Positions 11,022-20,547 of a stretch of DNA of 64,000 nt are shown one piece after another (positions within the stretch are counted from its first letter, which is position 1; every line of letters starts with the position of its first letter). The notes below the pieces were generated by a model. It did no database searches, was not told the DNA's origin, and saw nothing but the letters and a program-made list of their open reading frames with translations. The DNA comes from Neonectria sp. B-13. Lineage: Eukaryota; Ascomycota; Sordariomycetes; Hypocreales; Nectriaceae. A program made the position numbers and the translations under genes. The DNA is taken from NCBI GenBank assembly GCA_002682825.1, contig NOKP01000002.1:186001-250000 (forward strand). Direction: 5' to 3'.

Positions 11022-11410
11022 TTACAACGACCCTATTGAACGTCTCAGCCGTCTCTTTCGATTGATTCAAGGGGACGAGGAGAAGCTCTTACCATGGCAC
11101 GCGACCTTTGGAGATAGATGATTGACAGCTTTGCACTGGCCTTTGCATACCCCCCACTTGTTGTCATTGTCTGCATTCTCCCTGAGAAAGCATGCGTCCT
11201 GGCACTCGGACGCTTTCAATCATCGTTAGCTTCCATGCGGTGTATTCAATTTAAATCAAGGTACGTTCACATACGACTATTGTAAGTCTCGAGATGCTCG
11301 GCCTCGCCGCCGTCCTCGCACTCGGGCACATCGTTCTGACGAGGCCCAAGTTGCGGGGCTGCAAGTGCAGTCATGGCGCTGAAGGCGAGGAAAGCAAGTG
11401 AGAGCTTCAT
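11022..11410 (-). CDS. Small cysteine-rich secreted protein (effector-like)
   Basis: Found by splicing by eye; it has no long open frame. Exon 1 is 11410-11275, encoding signal peptide MKLSLAFLAFSAMTALAAP and then a Pro/Arg site (LGPRQ). The intron 11274-11213 (62 nt, GTATGT...AAG, branch GCTAAC) joins in phase to exon 2, giving ETYNSPSECQDACF. The mature peptide has six cysteines (PECED, SECQ, DACF, GVCK, GQCK, VACH), compatible with three disulfides. A second intron 11092-11033 (60 nt, GTAAGA...TAG) would end the protein three codons later at 11022; if retained, it ends at 11067 as KSFSSSP. Either way the product is about 87-93 aa. Family is unknown; its size, signal peptide and even Cys number match fungal effector-like or antimicrobial small secreted proteins. 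The 3' end is uncertain. Confidence 0.72.
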
Positions 11411-12400
11411 ATTCGACAGATCTTTGAGAGTCTCAATAAACCAAGGTAGTAAGTAGCTGAAGAAAATGGTCGATGATGGGTTGTGGAGATGAATGCAATG
11501 TTAAACTCCCCATGGCTCTCTATTTGTATCCTTTGCACTTATTCTAGAAGTATGACCCTCCGCGACGCATTTTTCCCCTCCATGTTGATGGCATTCGATC
11601 CCATCGATGGCATTCAATTCCTACGGGCTCATTATCAGATCATTCGTACGTCACTGCCGTTGGTTCTACCCATACGTTGTTCCCTACCTATGACACAATA
11701 ACTTACTTGGAGCACTGGATGTAGCATGTCGTTGTCGATGTATGCCTCTCTAAGAGTGTTGGTCGAGGTGTATCGTCGTAGGATTGTGAAAGCCTCATCC
11801 TACGCAACTCAATTGCCAGATATGTTAGACGCACATAGTGGTAGATGATCATCCTGAGACTGTTGGTCGGTAGGGATCGGCGTCGGTGAGTCCCATAGGC
11901 CACAGGGGTTGTAAAGGTGGCTGTCCCGGCATAGCCCTCAAAAGATCCCACCTTTGAGGACCAACAGTATACTTCGGCAGCCAATACAACACTTGGTACT
12001 GTGGAGGAGTCGAAAATCATACCTAAGTTGTTTGTAGCGTGAGCAGGGCTCACGATCCTTCAAGTAACGTCAATGTCAATGTCAACCGTTGTAATTTTGA
12101 CTGGGATACATAGGCTCATCAGAAATCATCCAATTGGCTATGCCAACACAGATCCTGTGTGTATCTTTGTCTATTTTGGTTCCAACATGATGGAGCAAAG
12201 CCTTGCCATGAAGGATTACTGGGCTAGATCAACTTGGTACATGTGAGCAGCCTCGGCACAGCCAATCAAATTCTTGTCACATGCCTCTAATTCAAATAGC
12301 ACTCTAGCCGGGGAGATCAGAGGAGGAGAGTCGCCAGCTGAATGGGAAGCGGGCGATCAGCGACGGCGACGGAGGGAACTTGAACGAAACTGTCACCTCA
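11411..12400. other. Intergenic, presumed divergent promoters
   Basis: It separates the minus-strand cysteine-rich gene and the plus-strand protease-ankyrin gene. No coding signal is supported. A small upstream exon of the protease-ankyrin gene could lie near 12060-12300 but none is identified. Confidence 0.45.
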
Positions 12401-15150
12401 ATGATTCGAGCTCGCTGTGAGAGAGCAAACATTACCATTACAGCGCACGAAATCTCCGCGAGCGAGGGTTTTGCGTCTACCATCATGGGTATCCTGACCC
12501 ACATTGACAGGTACGTGGAGAGTGAGAAACGTCAGCGGAGTCTGTCAGCCATGCAAGAAACATCTTTTGATGTTGGCTTTGAACGTACCTTGAAGTATGT
12601 CCAACTCCCCCTCTGCCCGCGATCGCTGAGTCGAGGCATTCCACCTGCGAAGCTCATTCTGGACTGGCTCTATGAATGCAAGGACGTGGAGCGAGTCTTC
12701 GAAGTTCGTGTGGATGACTTCCACGCAGACGCGCATAGCGAAGAAGACATAGCGGCTGCTTTGGAGCGGTTCGATATCCGTCATCTCGACTGGCGAAGAA
12801 CAGATCTCTCAATCGATACCGTTTTGCAAGCGGCGCCAGAAGTTGAGGAACTTCACCTATATGCTAGCGGCAACCTTGCAACTATCGACCACTGGACTGG
12901 ACCAAATGGCCTTCGTCGGCTGAGACAGGTAAATTGCTACAAGACGGACGCCTTCGAAACGAATGATGAGATACTAATGCAGTAGCAGCTCAAAGTCATT
13001 CAACTCACAATTTTAACCGTTGGTGTCTCCGAGACAGTCGTCACATCCTAAATACTAATGCACGTCACCAGGATCATATATCAGACAACTACGTGAAAAA
13101 ATGCAAGACTCGGTTGGCTTATGGAATATTAAGACTTTGTAGGAAGCAAGCGAGGCGGGATCGACGTCTAGCAGTGTCCACAAGAATGCCACGAAAGGCC
13201 CAAAAAAATGGTGTCCTTTCCCTCACATCGATCGTGCCGCCAAAAACGAATTGCCTTAATAAGGCTTTTCTCGCACCCTACAGAGACCGAACTCGCATAC
13301 TAAAGCGTTTTAGTTATTGCAGCCATCAAAATAGCGAGGTCGTTGCCAATCGCGTCGTAGAAACGAACAAAGTGGCGCTGTCAGAAGCACAGGGTGCTAA
13401 CCTCATTTCCCAGCATACCATCAGTTTTTCCAGTCTCGACAGAAAGACACAAGCCGTTGAAAGAGATCCCAATGGAGACCTGGATTGGGAGGAGTGCGAG
13501 TATGATGATATGTCCGAGACAAGTGACATCAAGACGATTGAATTATCTGAAACTTTTGTCATCCCCGAACCGATTGAGCTGGATTTCAAGGGACCCCACG
13601 CTCCCCTAAAGGCCGTCATTGACACCTCAGATATATCTGCTCTGAGTTCAAGATCCTCCCATTCAGTTTCTCAAATTCACGGAGGCCAGTTGTAAGTGAC
13701 ACAGAACTTCATCTACCCATTTTCCCACTAATACACTTAAAGGACCCGTAGTTCCGTTGAAGCTGCAGAGCTTCAATACTTCTTGCCAAAGTTCGTCTCT
13801 GAAATTGAACGCCAGCCCCTTCTAAGAAACGTAAGAACAAAAATCGCAATACTAGATACCGGCGTATCATGGACTCATTTCACTGGACGGACCAATCACG
13901 TCGTTGGAAAATCCTTTGTGACCTCAAGTTCAGACGAGAGAGGTACAGAGAGCCCTTGGTGGCTTACAACTGACTCTCATGGATCCCACATGACGAGCAT
14001 CATATCCCACCTTGACCCAACGTCTAGCCTCTATGTCTGCAAGATTGCAGAAACAAAGGACTTGATCGACATGGACAGAGTTGTTCGGGTAAGCATATCC
14101 ACTAAAACATTCTAAAAGTGCTACTGAGCTGATCTGACAATGTCTGCGACTCAAGGCTATGGACTGGGCTCTCGAGCAACAGGTTGATATTATCAACTGC
14201 AGCTTTGTTCTGTTTGGTACCAAGAAGGATTTGTGGAGAGTTTTCGACAAAGCCTGCAAACAAGGCGTCGCAGTCTTTTGCAGCACTGCGGACAAGGGCT
14301 TTATTCAGCAAGTCGTATGGCCAGCAATGTACAGCCAGAAGCCGGAGGCCTTGAATAATGTGTTCCCTGTGGCTTCTTGTAATGAGCTTGGGAGGCTCAC
14401 CGACTACGGGAGCGAGAAGTTAGCGAAGTACTTACTTCCTGGTGAGAATCTTGATGCAGGCATGCCTGGAAAAAAAGGGCCAACGCTAGTTTCTGGCAGC
14501 TCGGTGGCTACCGCAATGGGATCTGGGATTGCCTCCATCGTCATGGCCTGCTATAAGCTCTCTGGGCGGGACAGGGCAAACTTGCGGCTGGCAACGCACC
14601 CGATCCGGCGGCTGTTTGAGAAGATGGCAGCGGAGGACACGACCAGGCCCGATGGGCCGAAGCGGATCGCGCCGCGCCTGGTTTTCCCTACAAAAGGGGA
14701 GACGTGGACGGCAAATGCCACCGCATCTGACTTTGACCTTGGGGATAGCGAGAGCTTTTCACTGTGGTTGAGAAAGCGCTTCGTTCCACGTAAGGGTCGA
14801 AACACATCTTTAGAGAACAAACCTGGACTAACAAGCTCACAGATCTTGAAGCTCGCGGATCCGACTCAACCACTTGACACACGTATGTCGCCTCTGTGGA
14901 GACTTATTAAAAGACTTTGATGAGCTTGCATTTGCTTTTGTGCTAAAGTTTATGAGGCGTTTTATTATATGCCGCCGGGAACGGGCAGGAGGCCATTGTC
15001 AAGCTGCTTCTCGAGAAGGGAGCCAATATCGAGTCGAAGGATAGGGATGGTCGGACGCCGCTGGGGTATGCTGCCGAGAACGGGCACGAGGCCGTTGCCA
15101 AGCTGCTGCAATCATATAAAGGTCAATCTTCATCAACTACACTCCCTTGA
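12401..15150 (+). CDS. Subtilisin-like (S8) protease fused to C-terminal ankyrin repeats
   Basis: Six-exon model: 12401-12928, 12989-13018, 13072-13691, 13743-14088, 14156-14882, 14957-15150; all phases close, giving 814 aa. The N-terminal ~190 residues are an LRR-like/STAND-associated region ([20 protein letters not shown]). A basic then acidic linker follows. The S8 domain has the triad Asp in [11 protein letters not shown], His in [11 protein letters not shown] and Ser in [12 protein letters not shown]. The last exon adds about two ankyrin repeats ([29 protein letters not shown]). There is no signal peptide, so it is probably cytoplasmic. Such proteases are known as components of fungal NLR-type proteins. 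Weak points: the true start may lie in an unseen upstream exon, and at 13072-13330 another frame reads more naturally but has stops (13140, 13257, 13260), so the linker may be decayed. Confidence 0.74.
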
Positions 15151-15525
15151 CCTCCTCCCCACCCACCACTGTTAGGCACTCTTTATATACTACTCAGAGG
15201 TGGTAAATGCATTGCCCTAGAAGCCGGTGGAAATTGCTTAGTTAATTCCCCACCGGAGGGCAAGAGTAACGCGTGGAGTCTGGTATGTCGTCCGAAGATG
15301 GAACTCGAATTCGCCTCCCCAATCTGACTAGGCTGAGAAGCAGAAAAGGACTCTGAATGACCCTACCTTTGATGTGATTGATTGGACGACTGACGGTGAC
15401 TTTGGAAACGCCACGCATTCACCGACCCAGGAAATCCACGACCCAGGCCCGGTTGTTGAAGTTCGTGGCAATCGGCCGCGCCTGCCCTTACTGCAGTTGG
15501 ATGATTGGGACGAAACGTTTGCCTA

Positions 15526-15720
15526 TGATGTATTTCCCCAGTCTAAGTCTCCATGTGTAAATACGTTCGACTGCCCGCCAGCCACCACGCTCCTCTTATG
15601 AACATATGCCGCGATATACTCATTTGACAGATAAGGCTTGATCCTCTCCATGTTGAGATCCGTTGTATCTCGAAGTCCGGCTCGAAGAGGCTGCCTGTGG
15701 AGCAGAGTCGCGTCAGCATG
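15526..15720 (-). pseudogene. Fragment resembling an aminoglycoside-phosphotransferase/kinase-like gene
   Basis: The minus strand reads RIKPYLSNEYIAAYVHKR then NVFTHGDLDWGN before a TAG at 15525-15523. The HGDLxxxN string matches the catalytic loop of APH/choline-kinase-like enzymes. Nothing of the ATP-binding lobe or the following D-W-E segment is visible and there is no start, so this is a relic. Only the short motif supports the call. Confidence 0.35.
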
Positions 15721-15841
15721 GGAGCAGCGTGGTTTCCGGAGCTGTTAGACCAGTGTTGCTTAATGATGTCTTCTTGGTTCTCCTAGCCCCGCGTCATCAG
15801 GATTGGCACAAGGATTAGGTAAAGCCATCACAATCCAAGCT

Positions 15842-16420
15842 CTAGTAGTCCTCTACAATACAACTCGCTTTGTCATACCGGTCCATCCAACACCCCTGGA
15901 TAATAAGGCCTCATCGCAGCCGGTCGATTAAAGGAAACTCACTACTCGAAAATAGATCATCTACCCTTTGCATATAAGCCTAGCGCTCCTCCCCAGCAAC
16001 CCAATAGGGCCAGTGACCGGTCATTATAGTATAAAACACAGAACCAAGGCTAAAGATGTCTATTGCTTCAGTTAACACCCAATTTTTACAAGGATCAAAG
16101 AAGCCTAGGTTAGGGAGTTGACTGCCGCTTAGATTCTTGTATATTAAGCCTCAAAAATCACAGAGATAGATATTAAGGCAACAATTTGTTTGCAAGTAGA
16201 GGAGAAAATTCGCAGGCCGTAAGTCAGAATGTATCACGCCCTTGGAATGGATATAACCGATAGCTTCCGCAGCCTGTAAGCACCATAAAGTCTGAGTACC
16301 CGGGCGAAGTTCTTGAAAGTGGTTATCGATGTATTGCTGCAGACTCCCTTGGTTCGCTTCAGCGAACTTCAGCCCTCTTGGATCATAACTGTAACAGGCG
16401 CCAAGGAACCTAGAAGGCAA
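15842..16420 (-). pseudogene. Broken serine/threonine protein kinase
   Basis: The minus strand encodes a kinase C-lobe: IGYIHSKGVIHSDLRPANFL (catalytic loop, HSD in place of HRD), LCDF (start of DFG), then after a TGA the reading continues as GFFDPCKNWVLTEAIDIFSL and GSVFYTIMTGHWPYW. In-frame stops occur at 16153-16151 (TGA right after DF), 15982-15980 (TAG) and 15913-15911 (TGA). All fit C-to-T or G-to-A changes from CGA, CAG or TGG, as expected of RIP. The N-lobe (glycine loop, VAIK lysine) is missing; similarity fades beyond 16420. The final stop is at 15844-15842. It resembles the large orphan kinase families of fungal genomes. Confidence 0.7.
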
Positions 16421-16492
16421 TCAACAAGGGGCCTGTGATCAAAGGGAAAAGCACTTGTCTTGTGAAGGAATGAGGCTGACAAGCACTGTCTT

Positions 16493-16544
16493 GCACAGGA
16501 GATGCAAACCGGCGTCGGTTTGCGTAGCAAGAGCCTTGAGGAAC
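16493..16544. repeat. Hairpin repeat, copy 1
   Basis: A 52-bp unit containing the hairpin GCAAACCGGCGTCGGTTTGC (16504-16523) and ending in TTGAGGAAC. It is a close match, in the same orientation, to 18394-18445. See the paired-repeat finding. Confidence 0.7.
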
Positions 16545-17126
16545 AAAATCAGGGACAAGTTTTGTGCAGGTCAAAACTAGTAAAGGACTTGTTTAGAAGA
16601 TGAGATTCTTATCACTGTGATTTCTGTAGGCATATTGCGAGAGAGTTTATGTTGATAATTAGATACTCCAGAACACCATTGTGTTGAACCCCACTCCGCA
16701 TTACTCCGCGTTTGCATATTTCTTTGGGGGATGCCGGCTGCGATGCGGCCGCGCCTCTCCGTCAAGGTTCAGGGAAGGGGCTGAGATGGCGAGTGAGGAC
16801 TCTTTGAGGTCGGCGGCCGTGATCAACGGAGAAGGGTGAAGTGAGGACTCCGTGATGGTCTGCAACTGCTTCGGACGGATGTGACCCTCTGTGTGCTCTT
16901 GCTCAGCCGGGCTTTGATCCGATGAGTCTACAACTTCACTGCGAAATCTCAGCGACTCCGATCTTGGACGAAATATACTTCTTCTGATAGAATCTCTGCG
17001 GTCTGCGAATGGTCTCCACTCTTCGACTTTTGACGAAAGTCTCATCTAGCCCTGGCAAGTACTATTGTCCACCCTGCACTCAACCCTATATGTGCAGTCC
17101 ACTGTCCAAAAACAATCATCCGGTCT
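16545..17126. other. No supportable gene
   Basis: A 114-codon minus-strand frame (16701-17045) is Arg/Ser/Pro-rich, with no domain and no splice link to the gene at 17127-17680. I treat it as unproven. Confidence 0.4.
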
Positions 17127-17680
17127 CTATGTGTTCGATATTACGGTTGCGGTGGCCGCCTTGGCAACCCAATTGCGGACCCTGCAATCACGCGCTGGTA
17201 CGCCGTTTATCGCTGAATCAACCACCTCTACTTGCCTAGCCTCATCCAGCTCATGGTCTGGGCAGAATTTTGCTCTGGCTAAGTTCGTAACGCAGCCAGC
17301 GTCGCAGCATTTTAGCTGTCTATCCTCCGCAAATGTCTGCACGCCATTCAGGTGGAAAGTCTTGAGTCAAAGTGTATCGCATTGGCCTGAGAATTGCGGA
17401 GGCCCAGTTGGGACATCAGTGGGATTGGATTGTCTGCATGGGATATTTGGGAAGCCGAAAGCGTAAGACAGTATGGCTTGTGCACGCTCATTCGGATTGT
17501 ATGTTACTGCATATCACTATTAGTTTTCCTAGTCGTGTGTTAAGAGAACCAGGACTTACTAGTTCTCGTCAAGGGATTAGTCTCTCCTACGAGCCCAGCC
17601 ATGTGCTCGGCACTAGCCCCGAGAATATCAGGGCGCGGGAAGAAAACTACTAGAGCAAGAAAGCCTGAGTAGAATCTCAT
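17127..17680 (-). pseudogene. Secreted protein candidate with in-frame TGA
   Basis: Exon 1, 17680-17560, begins MRFYSGFLALVVFF and looks like a signal peptide ending near GASA. The intron 17559-17507 (53 nt, GTAAGT...GCAG, branch AACTAAT) joins in phase to exon 2 (ITYNPNERAQAILSYAFGFP). The frame meets TGA at 17369-17367 after SGQCDTL, then stays open for a further 78 codons to TAG at 17127. The downstream part has a Cys-rich patch (LKCCDAGC, KFCPDH). Either the protein ends at the TGA (~90 aa, two Cys), or the TGA is a recent CGA-to-TGA change truncating a ~170-aa protein. No family is recognised. It lies between two copies of a hairpin repeat. Confidence 0.5.
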
Positions 17681-18380
17681 TTTGAAGCGGTGCAAATTGA
17701 ACCGTTGAAATTGAACGGACAGTGAGTGAAAATTTGATCTTGCTCTTTCCTTGCGTACATATTTCTCATAGGCCCTCCGAGTAGGAAGGCGCTCATCACG
17801 AGCGCCACCTCGCTTGGGCCTCATCACACTCAGCTGTCGTGCAGCTTTTTGAAACGACATAGGGAGTAAGCTTCTGTAGCTTGAGGTCATTCTGGTGTCA
17901 TTCGGTCTGACGTGCGAAATTTTTAGGCATTATATCAAGTTAGGGGTCGGATACGGTCGAAGCTCCGCAGGGAACAATATCCCTGACGGAGTAACGTAGT
18001 GACTCTGGATCGAGTCATCGACCTTTTCACTAGGTTCGAGACTTTCCAACATAAGATGCAGTAGGAGCGAGCTACGGAGAATTTAGCTTCGAAACCTTAA
18101 TCTTATAGCGATAGACTAGAAAGATCTGCCGCAGGCCGACAACCGGCTAGGAAATCCGTACTTGGCAGCCCCCCCCCACCCCTCCTCCCCCGGGGAAGTT
18201 ACCAGGCGATTACTGCTCTCCAGAGTTAGAGCATGTGAAATCCCAAGCAGCCTGCTGTCCAGGCGACTAGTTAAGCGGTGTAGGTCTATAGAAAGCATGC
18301 ACGTATGGGTCTGTGGTTGAGTCGTCACGGATCGTTTAGCGGCCTAAGTTTACGAGAGGAGGGCGCGGAAGAAAGAACCT

Positions 18381-18448
18381 TTCGTTCCTCAAGGCACAGG
18401 AGAGGCAAACCGCGACCGGTTTGCGCAAAACAGCCTTTGAGGAACGAA
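18381..18448. repeat. Hairpin repeat, copy 2 (extended palindrome)
   Basis: TTCGTTCCTCAAGGC at the left and GCCTTTGAGGAACGAA at the right form an outer stem around the inner hairpin GCAAACCG/CGGTTTGC. The core 18394-18445 matches 16493-16544. Confidence 0.72.
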
Positions 18449-18808
18449 GTTGGCTGTGGCGTTTTCAATTTTCAATGTGCTTTTACACTGACGCGACGTT
18501 CAAGCTTCGATCCGCCATTTTCCGGGAGAGGATATGCAGTACCGCCATGCGGCTGAGGGTTCTGGACATCTAATTACCCCGCCGAACAGCGTTTTCTTTC
18601 ATGTGCCACATTACACGGCGATTATGCACTTCTTCAACCTTCCCGCCGAATCGGTTCGGTCAAGGGATTTGTCAGATATTGGGGTGAATTGTGGTGATGT
18701 TATTATTATTTAACTGTTCTTTATAGTTTAAGGGAGCTCCGAGGTCTTCTTCGATCTCCGAGACCCTCGGATGTCAGGCATCATAGAGAACAAAGGACGT
18801 TGGCCACA

Positions 18809-18868
18809 GCTCTCGTCAACTGACCTAGAGGTCAAAGGAAACTCAGCCTCTTAGGTCATCAACGAGAG
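18809..18868. repeat. 60-bp imperfect inverted repeat
   Basis: CTCTCGTCAACTGACCTAGA at the left is mirrored by CTTAGGTCATCAACGAGAG at the right with a few mismatches. It is probably a fragment of a transposon end or a cruciform-forming site. Confidence 0.5.
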
Positions 18869-19395
18869 CTTCTTCTGGTACGGCCTAAGCCTCTGACAGT
18901 CTTCTGACAGTCCTCTGACGTATCTGACAGGATGCCTTAAGTGGTTTGAAGAAGCTTTTAGCAACGGCTGCACCTAATAACTTCCCAAGCAAAGAGCTAC
19001 TCCTAGAGAACAGGCATCAGGAACTCAACATCGTAAGCACCATGTAAAAATTACTTGACGTCATGATACGTACCTATGACGATGTTCCAAAATCTGACAT
19101 TTTGCCAGGTTTGGGTCCACTTATTAAGCTTTAGCAGATAAAGTATACTGGCATGGGTCTCGTACGTACAAGTTCCCATAAAACCCCTTTCCCAAAATTC
19201 ACACGTCCAATTTATTCTTTTCCTCATCGACTAAAGGACGATTGTGATTAGTGATCCCAGCCCCAACCCCGCCGACCATTTACCACAAAGCCGATAACTA
19301 AGCACAAGATCAACGTGTATGTCTATTCGCATACAAACTCTAATATTCTTGTCGAAAGCTGAAGGACGAGGACAAGAAGGACTGCAACAACAGCA

Positions 19396-20451
19396 ATGGC
19401 AAACCCAGCGCCACCGAATATCCCAAATTTGGCATGCATTAAGCGTCTTGTGGCATACGCCGAGTGGGCATATCATAACGACACAGTGTTCAGATACCAC
19501 GCAACTGAACTCGAGGGTGGACCTATTCAAGCTCGAAACATTCAAGACACGGGTCCAATTTTTTGGAACGTCATCAGGTGGAATACGCACGTGCACTTGG
19601 GTATTCGCGATGGCAACATTCTAGTACTAGCATTCAGAGGAACCGATTTCCCGTTGACCGTGGAGAACTGGACAAAGATAAAAAGATGGCGGGGACTCTG
19701 TGGTAACGTCCTGACAGACTTGAGCTTCGGGACAAGAAGAATTGAATGGGAGGATGATGCAGCCCTTCAAGGTGTGCTTGTGCACGAAGGGTTCTTGGTT
19801 GCTTTCAACAACCTGAGGGACGAGTTGCGTCAGAAAATTCACAGGCTGACGCCGACGCAGGAGCCGGGAAGGATCGAAGTCTGTGGTCATAGCCTCGGCG
19901 GAGCATTGGCGACATTATGTGCCTTATGGTGCAAATTACGCTGGCCAAATGCAGAGGTCACTTGCGTTACAATTGGCTCACCTAGGGTTGGAGACGGATC
20001 CCTTGACCAGGAATTTTCTCGTCGCAACATACGCTGCTATCGAATCATGGCAGATTCCGACCCAGTTCCAACCTTACCAAACAGATATACGGAGACCTTT
20101 CCGATCCGGATTTCAACTACCAGTCCGTACCTCCAAGTGTGTCACACTACTACAAGATACCAACATGTGGGAACACCGATTTGGCTACACAAAGAGCAGG
20201 GACAAATCCGACCTCTTCGCGAGGACCCCCCTTACATACATGATGAGGAGAACGCTTCGGACCTTAACCCAATAGTTGACCTCGGACTGCGTTGTGGGGG
20301 CATCATTCCATATGCTTGCTATAGGGGTTTGTGTTTGCTTTGGAATATTTGGGCACATATGCCCACGAGGTATCCTACAGCCGTCCAAATTTTTTTAGAA
20401 CAAGCAGGGCCGCAACCCGCTCAACTTCAGGCCGCAGTTCAGTGGATTTAG
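19396..20451 (+). CDS. Class-3 (fungal Lipase_3) lipase, intracellular type
   Basis: Intronless 351-aa alpha/beta hydrolase expected to cleave acyl esters. The nucleophile elbow is EVCGHSLGGALATL (Ser in GHSLG). The acid is probably the Asp in ADSDPVPTLP and the base the His in RYQHVGTP, in the expected order. The segment VLAFRGTD is the usual strand before the oxyanion region. No signal peptide is present, unlike secreted fungal lipases, so a cytoplasmic or membrane-associated role is likely. The final codons (QLQAAVQWI and stop) are encoded by the left arm of a MITE at 20412-20547, so the original C-terminus has probably been replaced. Confidence 0.86.
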   Translation: MANPAPPNIPNLACIKRLVAYAEWAYHNDTVFRYHATELEGGPIQARNIQDTGPIFWNVIRWNTHVHLGIRDGNILVLAFRGTDFPLTVENWTKIKRWRGLCGNVLTDLSFGTRRIEWEDDAALQGVLVHEGFLVAFNNLRDELRQKIHRLTPTQEPGRIEVCGHSLGGALATLCALWCKLRWPNAEVTCVTIGSPRVGDGSLDQEFSRRNIRCYRIMADSDPVPTLPNRYTETFPIRISTTSPYLQVCHTTTRYQHVGTPIWLHKEQGQIRPLREDPPYIHDEENASDLNPIVDLGLRCGGIIPYACYRGLCLLWNIWAHMPTRYPTAVQIFLEQAGPQPAQLQAAVQWI

Positions 20452-20547
20452 GATCACCTAGTGATTCGTGCACGAGTGCACGCACCCGTCTGCGCCACGT
20501 GTCACCCCTGAATCCACTCAACTGAGGCCTGAAGTTGAGTGGATTGC
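20412..20547. mobile_element. 136-bp MITE with ~41-bp terminal inverted repeats
   Basis: The left arm (20412-20452, starting GCAACCCGCTCAACTTCAGG) and right arm (20507-20547, ending CCTGAAGTTGAGTGGATTGC) are inverse complements with few mismatches, mostly C/T or G/A. The interior is ~54 bp and non-coding. No target duplication is obvious. The lipase stop codon lies in the left arm. Confidence 0.78.

Larger units (their letters stand above)
17681..19395. other. Intergenic with repeats, no gene
   Basis: Contains a C-rich run (18167-18191), the larger hairpin repeat at 18381-18448, an inverted repeat at 18809-18868 and clustered CTGACAGT-like motifs at 18892-18931. No coding region is supported. 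The lipase promoter should lie in the last few hundred bases. Confidence 0.5.

Noticed and set aside
18167..18191. C-rich run as a G-quadruplex regulator
   Set aside because: Runs and loops are irregular and no gene start lies at a fitting distance.
19883..20275. 130-codon frame inside the lipase gene
   Set aside because: Out-of-frame shadow of the intact lipase.
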